A stretch of DNA of 64,000 nucleotides from Liolophura sinensis (taxonomy: Eukaryota; Mollusca; Polyplacophora; Chitonida; Chitonidae): contig NC_088301.1 of assembly GCF_032854445.1 (NCBI RefSeq), positions 57,484,512 to 57,548,511 on the forward strand, given 5' to 3'. Each line of letters opens with the position of its first letter. Within the stretch, counting starts at the first letter, position 1. Below, in pieces: positions 1-24,110 of the stretch. Made by a program: the position numbers and the translations under genes. The notes under the pieces were generated by a model. That model had not been told where the DNA came from. It saw nothing but the letters and a program-made list of their open reading frames with translations, and did no database searches.

Positions 1-478
1 AAAGGAAAGAATCTCTGTACATGTAGGTCTATGTCTCTTCTTCACCCCGCTCTCACTCGATCGATTTCACACTTTTCAGATGTATTACTGGTAACCCAAA
101 ATGGTGAAGTATACTTGGAAAGTCGGAAGTAATGTACTCCCTCTCTTTCAAAGTCAGGAGTACAGTACTCGCTCTGACAAAAAACAATCTATAGCACTGC
201 CCATATATGTGATGATATTTTAGCCCCTGCGCCAGGGGTGGGATACTAGAAATATTAGAGGGTATCTCCTTCAGTTTTTGTCAGGATGCAGAACTATAAA
301 TGTGACGATAGAGTAACCTGTAGATCGTCCTACGGGAGACAATATTATAATGAGACTTTCATAAGGGTAAAACAGATTTTACACACTGAGCAAAAGGGTC
401 AAAATTTTCCTTACAATAATAGTAATAGGGAATGTATGTAAGCTTGGAATGTATGTGTACATTTTTTTTTTCTTGCAG
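1..478 (+). other. TXNRD intron (3' part)
   Basis: This is intron sequence ending in a long T tract followed by TTGCAG at 473-478. No exon was seen in it. The preceding exon, which should carry the FAD-binding glycine motif, lies outside the window. Confidence 0.7.
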
Positions 479-13964
<13,486 letters not shown>

Positions 13965-14153
13965 TTCCCACTGTTGAACTCTGTCTGGATTGTGCCCAGA
14001 ATGAGTGCAAGTTAAGTAGCAGGTTATCATGGATTATACTAACAAACCTTTCACCTGTGGTGCTTTACCTGTGCTCAGACAGGCCAAACAGAGAGACAAC
14101 AGTGGGATGTAAACCCGAGGTGTTGGTTCGATTTCTAGCCCACTGTCTTTCTG

Positions 14154-14218
14154 ACAGTAGTATGATGGACTTGTTTATAAACCTCAGACTGAGGAGAGAC
14201 AAGACCTGAATGGGCTGT
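14154..14218 (+). promoter_or_regulatory. SECIS element, type 2
   Basis: The core has the 5' quartet TGAT (within ATGA, 14162-14165) facing the 3' quartet TGAA (14207-14210). Helix II pairs GG-A-CTTGT (14167-14174) with ACAAG-A-CC (14199-14206), with one A-A mismatch. The internal loop carries AAA at 14179-14181, thirteen bases after ATGA. A mini-stem CCTCA/TGAGG (14182-14186, 14190-14194) closed by GAC makes it type 2. Helix I has ACAG 14154-14157 with CTGT 14215-14218 across a four-by-four internal loop. It lies about 200 nt past the UGA and recruits SECIS-binding proteins to insert Sec. Confidence 0.9.
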
Positions 14219-15098
14219 GGATGAAACACACCAATTTCCAGTCCATATTACCAGGATATTATAAAATGCCTTATGTTTAAACTGCATATTTATTAAGAGC
14301 GATTCAAGTATAATGTATATACATTTATTCGGCATTAAATATTGGTTTGTGAAAATTGATCTTCAGTATAAAGTTATGCAGACAATGTAATTGCTGTATG
14401 TTCTGTAAGTTACACCCCGCACTTTGTCCACCCGCTGTATGTAGGAGAAACAGAGTTTTTGATTAGGTTTTTTTGCACTTTCCTTCTGTAACATGACATT
14501 TGGGACATTTTATGCATTGGTTAATATGTGTTCCTAAGATCTGTTTGATATCTCACAAAATCCACAGATCTTTTAACAGACTACCATGTAGTCAGTGAGT
14601 CTCAGTAACCTATGAGATACCGGTGTTCAATTTTGGAAGTATAATCGGAATTCCCAGAGCCTTTATCTTTACACACCTCCATAAAAATTCCAGTATAATA
14701 AAAAAAAAAATTGTTAGTAAAATTTGTGAAAAATCTTTGTTATGCCTTAAATACTAATAACATGTATATTAACTTGTAGCTGAGGAAGAAAATAGCAGCT
14801 TTGGGTTTGAAGTGCAGTTAATTACTCATTGTGGCTGTTGGTATAATTTAGCTGTTAAGGTTTTGATATTTCAGTGATTCTTTGTGTACTACATTCCTAA
14901 TGCGCTTAATAAGATGATTGTATGGCTGGTTTTACTTCACTTGCAGCATGTTATAGATCTTAATGCACAGTTATAAGTCTGTTTTTGTCTTGGTGAAGGA
15001 GCTCTCTTACATCAACGGTTTCTGTGATGACAATGAATGCAAAACCTGTAATTGTTCACACAGTTGTTGGTACTAGATCTAAAGTGTGTTGAAATTTC

Positions 15099-15104
15099 AA
15101 TAAA
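15099..15104 (+). terminator. Poly(A) signal AATAAA for TXNRD
   Basis: A canonical AATAAA is followed within 20-40 nt by a T/GT-rich stretch (TTTTGTATGTG then a T9 tract), as expected for cleavage and polyadenylation. It is the first well-formed signal after the SECIS. Confidence 0.6.
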
Positions 15105-15120
15105 TACATGTGTATTCATG

Positions 15121-16776
15121 ATCTTTTGTATGTGACTTGTTTTTTTTTTCAAAACCATTCGGACTGGCTGCAGCCAGAAAGAAACCCTGTATTTACCTAC
15201 GAGGAAATTACTCTATTTACCCTTAACAGGAATGATGTGTTGTAACTGTTGTTACTTAATCATATTAGAATGTGGCTCTTGGTGGCAAGGATGAGAGGAA
15301 ACAAATAAACCCATCTTGTTAAGTGTTTATATATTTTACAACAAGAACTGGAACACCCAATCCCCTGCCTCCGCTGTTGTAGGCGCCTCAGTGATGAAAA
15401 ACTGGTTGACAGTGCTCTCTTGTTTTCCCATCAGCATACATGTATGTCAAGGTATGATCTGTCTGTGTGTTCATTGGTTCACCGTAATTTGTGTTAGCCA
15501 GTGAACGCTCTATAGGAGAATACCTTGGCAAATGAATACAAATTTTCATTGGTCGAAGTGGTGTCTTCATTACTATTCACATGACTTACAAGATTCAATT
15601 GTTGATTACTGAGCCTTGTACTTCCAGTGAAATGAAAAGTACTCTTAATTCCTCAATCTTTTCATATATGAAAGCAACTTTCATTGCACTTTGTGCACAT
15701 CTTAAATTTGATTGGGGGGGGACAACACTAAATTGGTTGGGCTGCCCAGTTTCCAGGCTTCACAAAAAGTATAACTTCATCGGTCAACACAGAATAATGC
15801 CTTCAGAATATGCTGGAATAAACACCTTGCAAACGAGCAAAGGTTGAAGAATTACAGTAATTCGGCAATACCTGGCATCACTTATCGACCACAAATGGAT
15901 AGTAAATTGTCTTGGTACTTAAAACCCAATCTCTATCAATGAATGTGGTAAAAGTTGACCCTTGTTTACACTCATTTGCATTGCATTGTTTATTGACAGT
16001 AACTTCACAACATATCCTGGCTTAAGATGTTACAATCATTTCCATTGGTCATTCTGGATTAATGTAATAATATCACATACTTGACCAGTGACAAGCTTCT
16101 AAAGTTTAACAGATTTTTGATGTTTTTCTTCATCCTTTTAAGTAACTAGCAAAGATGCACATGCGTATCAGATTTCAGAAAGATTCATCCATTGGTTTTG
16201 GAGAAAATCCTTAAAGGATGTGATCGAAATCCAACATGGCTACATGACCTAGAACAAACATCTTCAAAACATTTAAATATAATATCTGAGAGAATTGTGT
16301 TGCCGTATTTCAAACAGGTGTGATTTGCAGTTTTTCAGAAAAACATTTAAAAGCATAGTTCAAAAAGAATGATTTTAATACTCCAAGCTAGAACAACATG
16401 TTTCAAGGTTTCAGCATCTCCTTCAAACGAAAAACTCTCAGAAAATATTGCAATACACCTATTTGTACTCTCCCATCCACCCTCCCTATTTTGTAATACT
16501 TGAAGTGGTTATGAAGTATTTGCAGCTGGTGGAAATGGGACCCTGAAATATGTCGAACACATACAAAGCTAAATTGCTTAAAGACTGCTATAATTTTCCA
16601 CATATACTTGGCACGAATGAACCAAAAAAGTATATTCACATCTACATCATGTTTGCATGAAAATTATGAAAGACTTCAAATCCTGGATTACAGAATATTA
16701 TGGCAGGATTCAGCATGAATAGCAAAAAAATAAAGAATAAAATAAGTCATCACGCTCCTTGTTAGCTGTCGATTTG
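15121..16776. other. Intergenic, between convergent genes
   Basis: AT-rich sequence with no recognisable exon or repeat family. TTTATT near 15988 (AATAAA on the - strand) could serve as a poly(A) signal for the - strand gene. Confidence 0.5.
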
Positions 16777-17283
16777 TTACAACAGCTTCTTTGTTTTCTT
16801 TGGTTTGGTGGCAGCATCTGCCACAACAGCTCTGAACTTCTCCAGGTCCAGTTTGGACAGAATATCCGTCGCCACCTTGTCCAGACGACTCAAATGCTGA
16901 GCACAAACACTGATGTTGCGTTTCTCACAAGTTTGCCTTAGAACTTGTAGTATTTTGCCACAGTTGCCTCCACTAGCCCTCTTCCTGGCACCATCTCCTT
17001 CATTCACAAGATGCACAACCTGCTAGTCGTTTGACCAGATCCAACCGTTTTTGTTCAAAAATGTGTGTTTTCCAAGTATACATGGCCAGGTGTCTGAAAT
17101 CCACTGAGCTTTGTGACTGCTGCTACCAGAAGTTGGGGTGAGAAGGGCTCCATACCCAACCCTGGAGGCGTCCACAAAGAGGGCATAATCTGGAGGAGGA
17201 ACCCAAATGTAAAGCTCAGTTTCATACCTACTCTTTATTTTGACCATGTCAAAAGAATTGTGAGAAGAAAGGCAACCCATTAC
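16777..17283 (-). CDS. 3'-terminal open block of an unidentified - strand gene, disrupted
   Basis: An AG acceptor (CTCTACAG) precedes the block. Phase 0 reading continues from the exon at 18042-18112 into a single open frame. That frame is broken by TAG at 17023-17025, then continues to TAA at 16777-16779, ending in a Lys-rich tail (KPKKTKKLL). Two readings compete. First, PDYALFVDASRVGYGALL and, further on, EKRNISVCAQHL..ATDILSKL resemble the RNase H domain of retroelement reverse transcriptases (the DAS...GAL strand and the ADxLSR end). Second, another frame near 17025-17100 gives a helical EQKRLDLVKRLAGCASC that could be host protein. I cannot choose between a diverged retroelement remnant and the C-terminus of the host gene carrying indels. 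Confidence 0.4.
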
Positions 17284-17319
17284 CTGTAGAGAGATAATGT
17301 ACCATACTCAATAATGTAT

Positions 17320-17472
17320 TTCCAGTCAGGCGTATGTAGGAAGGTGTACCAGTGGATGTGCGTGGGGCTTCTGAGGGATTCTGCCCGGTTTCCTTCAACC
17401 ATAATGCTGGCCGCCATCGTATAAGTGAAATATTCTTCAGTAAAAACATCAATCAGGCAAATAAATAAAAAT
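17320..17472 (+). mobile_element. SINE fragment (3' part)
   Basis: Matches the SINE 3' half from TATGTAGGAAGGT through CATAATGCTGGCCGCC and GAAATATTCTT to an AAATAAATAAA tail. The tRNA-like head is absent. It sits in the putative intron of the - strand gene. Confidence 0.8.
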
Positions 17473-17670
17473 CAATAATGTGTTTCTCACACATCCCACT
17501 GTAAACCTTCATACATATAACAAGACATTTCAATATTAAAGTGCTAGAAAAACTTCCATCAGTAAAACTGATCTAATATCTCAAAAAATTACATAGTTCC
17601 TCCTTACCAGGATTAGAGATTTGTCAGTGTTATATTTCTGAGTTAATTTAACAACAGTCACTATGATACA

Positions 17671-17876
17671 GGGTGGTTCATTGGCTCAAATGGTCCAAGC
17701 GCTTGCTCACTGCAACCATCAGGGCCTTAACCAATGAGGCTTTTGGTCTTGGCTTTAAGTCAAGATGTCTGGTCCTACTAAAGGTTGGCGTTTCCTCCAC
17801 CCATAAACCTGGCTGCAGTCATATAAATCCTTCAGAAAGACATCAAATTGACACCAATCAAACAAATAAAAAAAAA
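17671..17876 (+). mobile_element. tRNA-derived SINE, second family or diverged member
   Basis: Box A-like TGGCTCAAATGG occurs at about 17685, with a tail CACCAATCAAACAAATAAA plus an A-run. The tail and the CATATAAAT..TTC.GA segment resemble the main SINE, but the body between is poorly alignable. It is likely a related SINE with a different head and body. Confidence 0.6.
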
Positions 17877-18041
17877 GGACACAATCAATTGGCTGACAGT
17901 GGCGTACAGACTTGGTTATGCTTTATTAAATGTGCCATACCTATAATTCAGCTTGCCCTAGGCTTATCCTGCATGGACTTGCCTATCTTTTATTTAAGCA
18001 CATGATTCTGTATCTCTTTAAAACCCACATGTAGAACTCAC

Positions 18042-18112
18042 CTTAAGCTTCATACAGGCATTAAGAAAGGCAATGTGATGTGCAGCATCTTGTGACAGTC
18101 CTTTCCCAAGTG
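18042..18112 (-). CDS. LGKGLSQDAAHHIAFLNAC exon
   Basis: This 71-nt exon has a strong polypyrimidine-CCTTACAG acceptor and a consensus GTGAGT donor. The peptide resembles the Gly-Lys-Gly loop plus alpha helix of a dsRBD. It is the best-supported exon of this gene. Confidence 0.55.
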
Positions 18113-18868
18113 CTGTAAGGTTGAAGGAATGGGAAATGTGTAACATGGAGAACTATCTTCTCACACCATCTTCACAGAGCACTTCACAGGTGCTCGCAAA
18201 CTGGAAAATGGACTGTAATGGGAGCTTGTTTGCTCCAGGTGTGGTAACAGGTATTGCTGTCAACAGATGGCATCAATGCTCTGTGTATCTTCAACTTTCC
18301 CATTGGAGAGAACTCCTAGATACTGAAAGCTATGTCAGGAGGAACTGAATATACACTGAACTTCATTCAATAAGTATAGGTACACACCAGGTATATGTAG
18401 TAAGAAAACTCACATCCAAGAATCTTAGTCTCTCTTCTCAATTGCTGAACCATTACCATTGAATTTGTCTTCTTTACACTATATAAAAAGAATCTTAAAA
18501 GCAAATTACCATCTACTGATTCTGGTCATCATAAAAGGAGCCAAATGGCTTTGCTACAAGTATAATTCTAAGTAAAGCTTTAATGCTGCTACAAACTGCT
18601 TTGAGAAGAATTTTGTTCATAATGAACTTCATCCTATACTTAAGAATCTTTAGTCTAGGTTAGTGGAAGTTTCAAATACATGTCTGAACTAAGTACCAAA
18701 CTACATTGTGACAAACACACCAAACCCTGTAGACAACACAGGCCATCAGATGAGCATTTTCTTCTGCTTGTTTCTGAGTCTTCCTTTGTCCGGTCACTGT
18801 AAACACTTGTGGCCATTTGGAGAGGAGTTGCCCAAGCCCTCCTGTGTAAGACATAAGACACTCTACAC
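18042..18868 (-). CDS. Unidentified gene with dsRBD-like exons (three exons)
   Basis: The exons in transcript order are 18726-18868, 18167-18322 and 18042-18112. The first reads GLGQLLSKWPQVFTVTGQ, then RKTQKQAEENAHLMACVVYR. The second reads YLGVLSNGKVEDTQSIDAI and, after a one-base shift, IPVTTPGANKLPLQSIF and FASTCEVLCED. The third reads LGKGLSQDAAHHIAFLNACM then KLK. The pattern KWP..V.G..K..AE..A...AC...LG.L resembles the C-terminal half of double-stranded RNA-binding domains such as those in DHX30-type helicases, and the third exon could be a second such helix. Phases agree (0, then 1 completing GCA, then 0). Donor and acceptor sites are TTTCCAG, GTTTGG, CTTTCAG, GTGTGA, CCTTACAG and GTGAGT. 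The 5' end was not found. The gene is convergent with TXNRD. Confidence 0.5.
18167..18322 (-). CDS. Middle exon of the - strand gene, one-base frame break
   Basis: The first 20 codons (YLGVLSNGKVEDTQSIDAIC) run into TGA. Shifting the frame by one base near 18259-18263 restores TAIPVTTPGANKLPLQ and the rest of the exon. With one missing base restored, the exon would be 157 nt, the length needed to join in phase to the next exon. Confidence 0.45.
18726..18868 (-). CDS. dsRBD-like exon of the - strand gene
   Basis: This 143-nt exon starts two bases into a codon and carries 47 codons. The helix-rich end QAEENAHLMACVVYR follows a KWPQVFTVTG strand, the order seen in dsRBD beta3-alpha2. The donor GTTTGG is weak, so the exon end is less certain than the start. 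Confidence 0.5.
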
Positions 18869-19729
18869 CTGGAAACCACAATTCTGATTAGGCTCCAAGA
18901 AGGGCGTAATTAGTTGATTGATGACTCTCTTAGGCTTTGGAAATTGCTTCACCATAACACAAACTACAATGATAAAATGGGAAATAAAAACAACAGATCT
19001 AGATCTGAACAAATTAACAAAGTTTGTCATAGAGAAACTGGAAAATAGTGAACTAACTGGAACAGCCTGAGTAATGTGTAGTCCATCTAGATGGACTCAG
19101 TAGGCCTACACACGTTACTTTAAAGGTCTGACATTCTGCGAAGAAAATGGATGACAAGTATATATCAGTATGTAAGACTTTCCCTCCTCCCACAACATAT
19201 CTTCATATCCTGATTTTGATAAAGCTGAGCTGTGTAACAATTACTTTCGTACCGGTATCTATGTTCTGTCTTCTGACTACACTGCGCTGTGTACAAGTTT
19301 ATTCTGGAGCAGTCACCACTACCTTCCTCAACACTAGGTGTCTCCAGTACCTTCAGTACAGAAGAATGAAAGAATGGTGTAAGCTAGCTGAAATTTCGGT
19401 TAGAGAATCAGTTGTACAACAGGTGGCATTTCATACTGCCGACGACCACCGTCTCAGACCTTCTCTTTGATTGTTTTCCAGAGGAAACTGAAGAGTGCAG
19501 GACTAAGGGAGAAAACTCGTCCTGTCACCACAGTTGATCGACAGTTGACTTTTTAATTTCAGTTTACACGTGCGTAGTTAACAAAACCAATTGTCCGTAT
19601 TTAATGAAACTAACCAGCAGACGAGATATGAACATTTGTGTTAAAAAAAGAACGAATCAGGAAAATTTTAATAAGGAAAAAGCATTGAATTAAAAAAAAA
19701 TGAACTGTATCTTATGTAGATACGTCTTT

Positions 19730-19730
<1 letters not shown>
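18869..19730. other. Upstream of the - strand gene candidate
   Basis: This stretch should hold the 5' exons of the - strand gene. A roughly 70-codon - strand open stretch at about 19165-19380 lacks a clean acceptor and has no recognisable family, so it was not called. Confidence 0.4.

Positions 19731-19806
<76 letters not shown>
19731..19806. repeat. (TA)n microsatellite
   Basis: About 36 uninterrupted TA dinucleotides. Confidence 0.97.
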
Positions 19807-19809
<3 letters not shown>

Positions 19810-21204
19810 TCGTACATGTCTTAAAAGCTAAATGCCGTCAAGCAATATGGTCGTTTTAGGTCAGTAATCGTAAGACCAATTCCCAAAACAACAGAAACCA
19901 CCAAAAATCTCAGAGAGCACATGCATAAAGTACTAAATTAGGACGGAATCATACAAAGAGAAGACGTCAACAGTTTTCAATGATGATGGAAAGATGCAAT
20001 TCAGGTTCTAGGCAAATCAGTGTCCAGATCTTCCACCACGCTAGTTAATCGATAATGAAAATATGTACGTCTGTTGAACTTTGATGGCTATATAGTCGAT
20101 GTCTCGATCTACTTCAACACGATGAATATATCGCCCCTGTATAGCCCGGAGTTAAGTTGAATATGATACAGTGTAAAACATAGGAAACTTATGTGAGGCG
20201 TTTGATGGAATAACGTTGTAGTACCGCAACACCTCTCGTGACGTTGTTTGAAATCGTTACAAAGCACACAGCATCTGTAATAAAAGTCACAAGGTAACAT
20301 ATGCTGGTCTGACCATGACGTATATACCTATATGTACAGGTAAAACAATGTGTAAATGCATGGACGTGTATGCAGTGTAGACTTATCTGTGGGTTTTGTA
20401 CAAACGAATATATGCTTTGATCATTTTTACTCATATGTCTGTTGTACGTGAGACAATGCAACTAGATCATGCAAAATGCATGACTTACTCCATGCAAGGG
20501 CGTATATCTGTTTACATTACATCGAAGCTCACCATTTTATGAATTTTATTTCTGGTATATAGAACTACCCGTATGGATGATGTGTGAAACTTTGGAAACT
20601 TCGCAAGAGTAGATACAGTTAGACATACGTGGCATAAAAGAAATATAGGGTCCTATGAATGATATCAATGCATTTTGTGAAATTTGCGCACACATAAAGG
20701 TTATGTAGTTTTCTCTTGAAATTCCCCCTATTCTTCCACATTTTCAATCGGCTCTGTGTCAAATATTTTGAAGCATTCTAACTGGACCATTGGTTTAGAG
20801 AAATAATTTGCACAGTTTTATAAAGCTTGCATCTTAAGTGACACACACCAATTGTTTTAGCGTCATTTTGATAATATAATTGTATGCTTCATTTCCGCTG
20901 AAAAAAGTGCTTAAGTTGTTGAAAAGGTTGAAAATTTACAGTCTTGCTAAGACCAGGCCATATACTATTATATATAGCCATACGATTAAGGTATTGGCCA
21001 TTGACTGCAAAGGCCGATCTATTTATGTATTTAAGTTTTTGCTTCCTACTATATGATGATCTGTCTTTATGATGTCCAGGGTAAACTTTTGAACATCCTG
21101 TCGAACTTATACCTACTTGCACTTACCGCACTCTTATCTGGGGAAAGACATGTAGGCCTAGTGTCCAACGAACGTCAGATTGTCGTTCATCGCTTATTGT
21201 AACC

Positions 21205-21467
21205 TTTTATTTATTTATTTATCTGATTGGTGTTTTACGCCGTATTCAAGAATATTTCACTTATACGACTGTGGCCAGCATTATGGTGGGTGGAAACCGG
21301 GCAGAGCCCGGGAGAAACCCACGACGGTTGCTGGGGGACCTTCCCACGTACGGCCGGAGAGGAAGCCAGCATGAGCTGGACTTGAACTCACAGCGACCGC
21401 ATTGATGAGCGGCTCCTGGGTCATTACGCTGTGCTAGCGCGCTAACCAATTGAGCCACGGCGGCCCC
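21205..21467 (-). mobile_element. Full-length tRNA-derived SINE with target-site duplication
   Basis: On the - strand it begins GGGGCCGCCGTGGCTCAATT (tRNA-like head with box A TGGCTCAATTGG). It continues with the box B-like GAGTTCAAGTCC, CTCATGCTGGCTTCCTCTC, GGGCTCTGCCCGGTTTCCAC and GAATATTCTTGAA, and ends in an (AAAT)n tail. The flanks TTATTGTAACC (21194-21204) and TTATTGTCACC (21468-21478) form an 11-bp target-site duplication with one mismatch, so the insertion is fairly recent. Confidence 0.92.
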
Positions 21468-21529
21468 TTATTGTCACCACAAACACTGAAATCGTAGGCA
21501 TCAACAAATTCCTTGTTCATGGGCCGGAT

Positions 21530-21590
21530 TTGAACCCACACTCCACGTGTCTTATAACGACTGAACGACAACTAACTTCAGGGAAACGTC
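21530..21590 (-). mobile_element. tRNA-like SINE head remnant
   Basis: On the - strand it reads GTTGTCGTTCAGTCGTTA then, about 20 nt later, GGGTTCAAATCCGGC, resembling a tRNA A box followed by a good B box. It is too degenerate to fold as a functional tRNA. Confidence 0.3.
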
Positions 21591-22874
21591 TTGATCTCCA
21601 GTATAGACTGAATTATGTTAGCGGATGTTTATATAAAAGTTAACATTTAGCCTATATAATCCTTTCATGAGGTGTATACCGGTAATTAAATGTTTCGCAG
21701 AAAAGTGTAAACATCTCCACAAACGAGGATAAAGGCTTAATTTCATCTGCATGCGATCACCTCAGGATAGAGCAATCAAGAGTCTAAGACGAACCTCACT
21801 GGTGTGTTATAGAAGCTACATAACGCAAGAAAATCTTCCCCATAGGATAAGAGCAAATCGATATAAATTTAGTGTTCTAATTTGCCCTGAGTGAATCACT
21901 TGTTAATTGACAAATAGAAGCTTAGTCAATAGCTTAGGGCAATCATTGGCAGGCTGTTCCGCACGGGCTGGACGAAGGAGGAGAATCAGAGCCGCGGTTC
22001 CAGGGGAGAATCGTGTATCCTTGAGCTCCTTGTGGGCTCAGAGAATCTACAACCTCGCTTAACTTCGCCTCACCATCTGTCCAATCTACTTTACCTCAAT
22101 CCATCGCTAAAAAATTCAATAAAACGTCCAATATGGCAAGCAGAAAGGAAATGAAAGAGCAGCCCATAGAGATGGGAAAATGAGAAATTAGCGAAGCTCC
22201 CGGCGGAACAAAAAGATGAGCCCAGATTTTACCTTCCGGCTCTGTAAACTATGGCAAGAATTGCTTCTTAGATTATCGGAAGTTACATGTTTACTCTGAC
22301 AGAAGAGAGTAATGTGGAAGGTGAAGATCTGCCGAGAACAGTGGTCATAGAGGTGTATATAGCTGACTGCCATTTGTTTTGGAGATGTTGGTACTGCACT
22401 GCCATGGGCCGACTGCTTGCTGTAAAGCATTTTAATAAAGGTGAACTGACTTCATGCTTGTTTGCACCGACTGGTCATGCAAGTCGAAAACTGATGTAAC
22501 CCAGTGCATGAAACGATGAATTGATACAGATTGATTATTTAATTAGATGACTGACTAACTTAAAAATAAGTTAAAACAGAATTCGGTCCACAGAGTAAAC
22601 TGTTATGTGCATCAGAAACATATATTGCTGATTTGTTTTATTCACATATTTATATAGTAATTAGTGGAACTTTTATAATTTGAAAATGTGTCACGCGGGA
22701 TGAAGATATCTTTTCTGTTTGTCTCATTTATTTGCATAATTAGCAGGTAATGCACGTGTATAGCTAAATCATGCATAATATTTCATTAAACGTGAGTTTA
22801 ATTTTTGTTGAGAAAGTTAAAATTTTCAAACTTACAATTGTGAAATTATACCGTAATTTGACTTTTAAAATGCT

Positions 22875-23016
22875 GGGCCCAGTTTCACAAAACGGCGTAC
22901 GACATTTTGCTATCGTACATTTGTTGTACGATATTTTGAACGTCACTATTATCGTATACCATTTTGCTATATGTGCGATTATCGTACATGTACGATATCT
23001 TTGTGAAACTGATACT
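22875..23016. mobile_element. Short palindromic MITE-like element
   Basis: Inverted ends are CAGTTTCACAAA (22880-22891) and TTTGTGAAACTG (23000-23011). The interior has repeated TATCGTAC/GTACGATA motifs, including the perfect 16-bp palindrome ATCGTACATGTACGAT at 22981-22996. No ORF is present. It is likely a non-autonomous DNA transposon or other hairpin element. Confidence 0.65.
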
Positions 23017-24039
23017 TAGTCCACGTAGTAGACATGGAATGGAACATAGGGAATATGGTGTAGTAATGAATGAATATTTTAGTTAATAGGAGTCTGAACT
23101 GAAGTCGGACGGGAGCTGAAGGGGAAGGGGTACCGGCATGTTCTACTTATAAAGGAATCCACTAAACATTTTGTAACAGTTTAATTTTACATCTATGACG
23201 GTATGGTGATAACCGTCCAATTATAAAGGCTAACTCATTATCAAAATGACAGGTTAACGCTTAATTAGGAAAACTTGATCATGGTGAAATACACAGTAAG
23301 TATATAGATGGAATGTTATTGTTCTACTTCCGTGAGCATTGCATAAACTGTAACTTTGTTAGTTATACATGTATATTGCACTGTAATAAACTGAATGCCT
23401 TGATTGAATTAGATGTGTATCATACAATGGCGGATTTTGCGAAACAGAAAACGTTACATCGGCGCCAAAACGATCATAAACTCTATGCAGTTTGAAAACA
23501 GTTCGCGGTATTTCTTTTTGGTCTGAGCGCGATCCTCACATATCCTGGTCGTCGGCCAGGTAGACAGGTAAAAGAATCCAGATGGAATCATTGGATGCTC
23601 TTCGTTAGGTACCTGGCAATTAACTATAGACATGTTAAATCACAACGAAAAAATCCATCAAAAAATGGATATATGTCCTCAAGGTTGAACAGCTGAAATG
23701 TTGTAAGTAAGGCCTTAATAAACATTATATATATATATATCAGTAGAAAGTGCAAAAAAAAAAAAAAAAAAAGAAAAAAAATCACAAATGAATCTAATTC
23801 ATGGGGTAACATCTCATACTTTTCTTTACAATGGATGACCTCTGTACTAACTTTTCGACTGAAACCAACGCCAACAATGTGCAAGGAAAACCTTTTAAAG
23901 AGTAAGAACATTTTCTGAGATGCTGAAATGTTATTGAATGTATATTCAAAACAGAAGGATATACATAATAGTCTGCAAAGTGTGTTAACTCGTGTTTGAT
24001 CACACGTGATGCCTGTATGAAAATTGTCTATATATGTGC

Positions 24040-24110
24040 TGTAGGATGCTTAGCTCAACTCTTACAGCGCAATCATACGTGATGAATGCGTTAGATTTCC
24101 TCACGATGGC
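24040..24110 (+). mobile_element. Possible tRNA-like relic
   Basis: TTAGCTCAACT, a box A resemblance, is followed about 35 nt later by GTTAGATTTCC, a weak box B resemblance. No acceptor stem pairing is evident. It could be a decayed SINE head or chance. Confidence 0.2.

Larger units (their letters stand above)
13965..15120 (+). other. TXNRD: TXNRD 3' UTR
   Basis: This stretch of about 1.15 kb runs from the TAA stop to just past AATAAA at 15099-15104 and holds the SECIS element. No other structure was recognised. A run of AATAATAAAAAAAA near 14697 could act as a proximal poly(A) signal or be a simple A-rich tract. Confidence 0.75.

Noticed and set aside
15013-15065. Alternative SECIS starting GATGACAATGAATGCAAAAC
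   Set aside because: An ACAAT/ATTGT stem can form, but no GA follows the 3' arm, so the quartet cannot be made. The element at 14154-14218 fits fully.
22041-22500. Short open stretches beginning ATGGCAAGCAGAAAGG near 22134
   Set aside because: The frame stops after 16 codons and nothing nearby extends it.
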